DNA of 24,327 nucleotides, taken from contig NZ_JAPJNQ010000015.1 in assembly GCF_030826625.1 (NCBI RefSeq), positions 1 to 24,327 on the forward strand. Reading direction: 5' to 3'. A program made the position numbers and the translations under genes. Below the pieces are notes generated by a model that saw only the letters and a list, made by a program, of their open reading frames with translations, was not told where the DNA came from and ran no database searches. This document shows positions 22,953 to 24,327 of the stretch, piece by piece. Numbering within the stretch: the first letter of the stretch is position 1; the number at the start of each line of letters is the position of its first letter. Source of the stretch: Corynebacterium sp. (GTDB lineage: Bacteria > Actinomycetota > Actinomycetes > Mycobacteriales > Mycobacteriaceae).

Positions 22953-24327
22953 TTGTCAATTCCAAAATCAGTTAACCGGACGGTCAAGCGTCGTGGTCTC
23001 GCAATCGCAACTGCAGTTGCTGTTGCAGGCAGCGGCATCGTGGGTGCAAACTATGCATCCGCGCAGGACGCAAACGGCGAAATTGCTGCGGTTGAAGAAA
23101 ATGCAAACCAAACGCCTACCGCGCAGAGTGTATTCGATCGTGAAAAGGAAACGATTGATACCCGTCTAACTGAGACGAAGAACCCGCTAGAAGTTGCTCA
23201 AGAAGTTGCAGGGAAATACGAGAACCAATTCTCCGGTGATGAAACAGCCTTCGGTCAGTTTCAATACCAGCTTGAGCAGAAGGTAAAACGCTATTTCACT
23301 GAGCGCGTACAGAATAACGAAATTGAACTGGGAGAGCAATACACTCTGCCTACCGCAGAAGAGGCTTTTGAAAACGAAAAAGAGGCTAAAATCAAGCCTC
23401 GTTTGATTGAGTCAAAAAACCCAGAACAAGTTGGGAAAGAAATAGCTACGCAATACGTTGCCGGATTCGATAGCGATACCGAATATGGAAAATTTGAATT
23501 CCAAATCGTAAAGCAAACGAAAGAGTATTTTAATGCTCTCGTAGACTCGGGCGAGATTCAACTTGGAGCTGAATATACAACGCCGTCGGCAAAAGACTAT
23601 TTCAAGTCGAGAGAGGAAGCTATTACAGCAGACTTAATCTCACCTGAAGGTCTATCTAGACTGAGTGTCGATGAAGTTGTCAATAAGCATGCCGATCTTT
23701 TGGATAATCAGGCAGGCTCAAAATTCCGCGATGAAAAATCTAAAACTGCATGGAAAGATAGCTTCCGTCTGTTGGTTGAGGTTAAAGAAGCAAGGATTGT
23801 GCTTTCTCAGCAAACTGCCAAGCTGAAGCAGCAGCGTGAAGAGCTGGTTGCTGCTGCCAAGGAGCTTTTGCCTCAGATTGAAGAGCTGGATCAGCTGAAT
23901 AACGATCTGCAGAAGCAGGCTGAGAATCAGAATGCTCGCGAATCTGAGTTGGATGACCGTGAAGCAGCTCTAAAGCAGCAGCGTGAAGAGCTGGCTGCCG
24001 AGTTGAGGGAGCTTCTGCCAGAGATTGAAAAGCTGGAGAAGCTGCACGAGGATCTGACGCAGAAGGAACAAGACCAGGATGCGCGTGACTCCGAGCTGGA
24101 CGCTAAGGCTGCCGAGCTGAAGAAGCAGCAAGCTGAGTTTGTTGAACAGCTAAAAGAATTGCAGCCGGAGATTGAAAAGCTCGAGAAGCTGAATGAAGAG
24201 TTGGAGCGGAAGGCTCAGGATCAGGATGCGCGTGACTCGGAGCTGGATGCTAAGGCCGCCGAGCTGAAGAAACAGCAAGCTGAGTTTGTTGAACAGCTAA
24301 AAGAATTGCAGCCGGAGATTGAAAAGC
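22953..24327 (+). CDS. Secreted modular coiled-coil repeat protein, 3' partial
   Basis: Open to the right window edge; 458 codons are visible. The TTG start at 22953 is chosen because AGGGGA stands 5 nt upstream and a signal peptide follows at once: SVNRTVKRRG, a hydrophobic core (16-32), and the cleavage motif ASA after residue 37. Residues 38-57 are a short linker. Residues 58-277 are three tandem modules of about 78 residues, each with FxxxK/REE..., a ...NP..V...A..Y core and ...ELGEQYT-P. From residue 278 a long charged coiled coil begins, built of 49-residue units (seven heptads) rich in Glu, Lys, Gln and Leu. It resembles cell-surface or secreted coiled-coil proteins of Gram-positive bacteria in design, but I recognise no named family. 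Any cell-wall anchor (LPXTG) or membrane segment would lie beyond the window. Confidence 0.8.
   Translation, partial: MSIPKSVNRTVKRRGLAIATAVAVAGSGIVGANYASAQDANGEIAAVEENANQTPTAQSVFDREKETIDTRLTETKNPLEVAQEVAGKYENQFSGDETAFGQFQYQLEQKVKRYFTERVQNNEIELGEQYTLPTAEEAFENEKEAKIKPRLIESKNPEQVGKEIATQYVAGFDSDTEYGKFEFQIVKQTKEYFNALVDSGEIQLGAEYTTPSAKDYFKSREEAITADLISPEGLSRLSVDEVVNKHADLLDNQAGSKFRDEKSKTAWKDSFRLLVEVKEARIVLSQQTAKLKQQREELVAAAKELLPQIEELDQLNNDLQKQAENQNARESELDDREAALKQQREELAAELRELLPEIEKLEKLHEDLTQKEQDQDARDSELDAKAAELKKQQAEFVEQLKELQPEIEKLEKLNEELERKAQDQDARDSELDAKAAELKKQQAEFVEQLKELQPEIEK
23124..23783 (+). repeat. Three tandem 78-residue modules in the secreted protein
   Basis: Module 1 is codons 58-135 (23124-23357), module 2 is 136-213 (23358-23591), and module 3 is 214-277 (23592-23783), shorter and more diverged. 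Matching points: F61/F139/F217; RLTETKNP against RLIESKNP; FGQFQYQ against YGKFEFQ; EIELGEQYTLPTA against EIQLGAEYTTPSA. Spacing between aligned positions is exactly 78 codons. They are likely all-helical domains from an old duplication. Confidence 0.75.
23784..24327 (+). repeat. 147-bp (49-residue) coiled-coil repeats
   Basis: Units begin at 23784, 23931, 24078 and 24225, each 147 bp or seven heptads; the fourth is cut by the window end. Typical core: ESELD, then ALKQQREEL, then LPEIEKLEKL. Unit 1 is diverged in its first ten residues. Units 3 and 4 differ at only four of the 103 nt available, and all four changes are silent third positions, so that duplication or a gene-conversion event is recent. 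Confidence 0.85.

Noticed and set aside
1..24327. CRISPR arrays, tRNA or rRNA genes, insertion sequences, prophage or integration sites
   Set aside because: None seen: no regularly spaced direct repeats outside the coding coiled-coil array, no tRNA cloverleaf noticed, no transposase or integrase motif.

Overview
The window looks like the chromosome of a Corynebacterium or a very close relative. It carries the corynebacterial histidine cluster order hisD-hisC-hisB-small membrane protein-MFS-hisH-hisA-impA-hisF-hisI, followed by a Trp-operon-associated membrane protein, a TrpC-like gene, lgt and pyk. Codon use is moderately GC-rich, GTG/TTG starts are frequent, and several genes have a TAnnnT box 6-7 nt before the start codon with no Shine-Dalgarno, as expected for leaderless transcripts in this genus.

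Layout. 1-2864: the end of a peptide ABC transporter operon (a permease-ATPase fusion cut by the window edge, plus a second ATPase) closed by a hairpin terminator. 2895-3620: a secreted trypsin-like protease. 3666-5399 (minus): a BCCT transporter. 5484-7654 (minus): a TetR regulator translationally coupled to a BRCT protein whose exonuclease-like middle has lost its acidic residues. 7753-9051: a lipoprotein and a four-helix membrane protein leading into hisD. 9074-17269: the his cluster. 17274-21290: the Trp_oprn_chp-type membrane protein, the TrpC-like gene, lgt and pyk. 21331-22575 (minus): an M20 amidohydrolase. 22953 to the end: a secreted repeat protein with three 78-residue modules followed by 49-residue coiled-coil repeats, running off the window.

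How the genes work together. HisH/HisF, HisA, HisI, HisB, HisC and HisD cover the pathway from phosphoribosyl-AMP to histidine; hisG and hisE are not here. The impA product is an IMPase-family phosphatase that could act on histidinol phosphate, but this is not shown. Lgt modifies lipoproteins such as the one at 7753. The Trp_oprn_chp/TrpC-like pair sits where mycobacteria carry trpE-membrane protein-trpC-trpB-trpA between hisI and lgt; here trpE, trpB and trpA are gone and the TrpC-like protein lacks key catalytic residues.

Most notable points: (1) the apparent trp 'ghost operon' with a retained, catalytically altered TrpC; (2) an in-frame TAA in pyk exactly at the junction of the catalytic and C-terminal domains; (3) the pseudo-exonuclease/BRCT protein coupled to a TetR regulator; (4) the modular coiled-coil secreted protein with near-identical 147-bp repeats. 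All family calls rest on reading motifs by eye; no searches were run.
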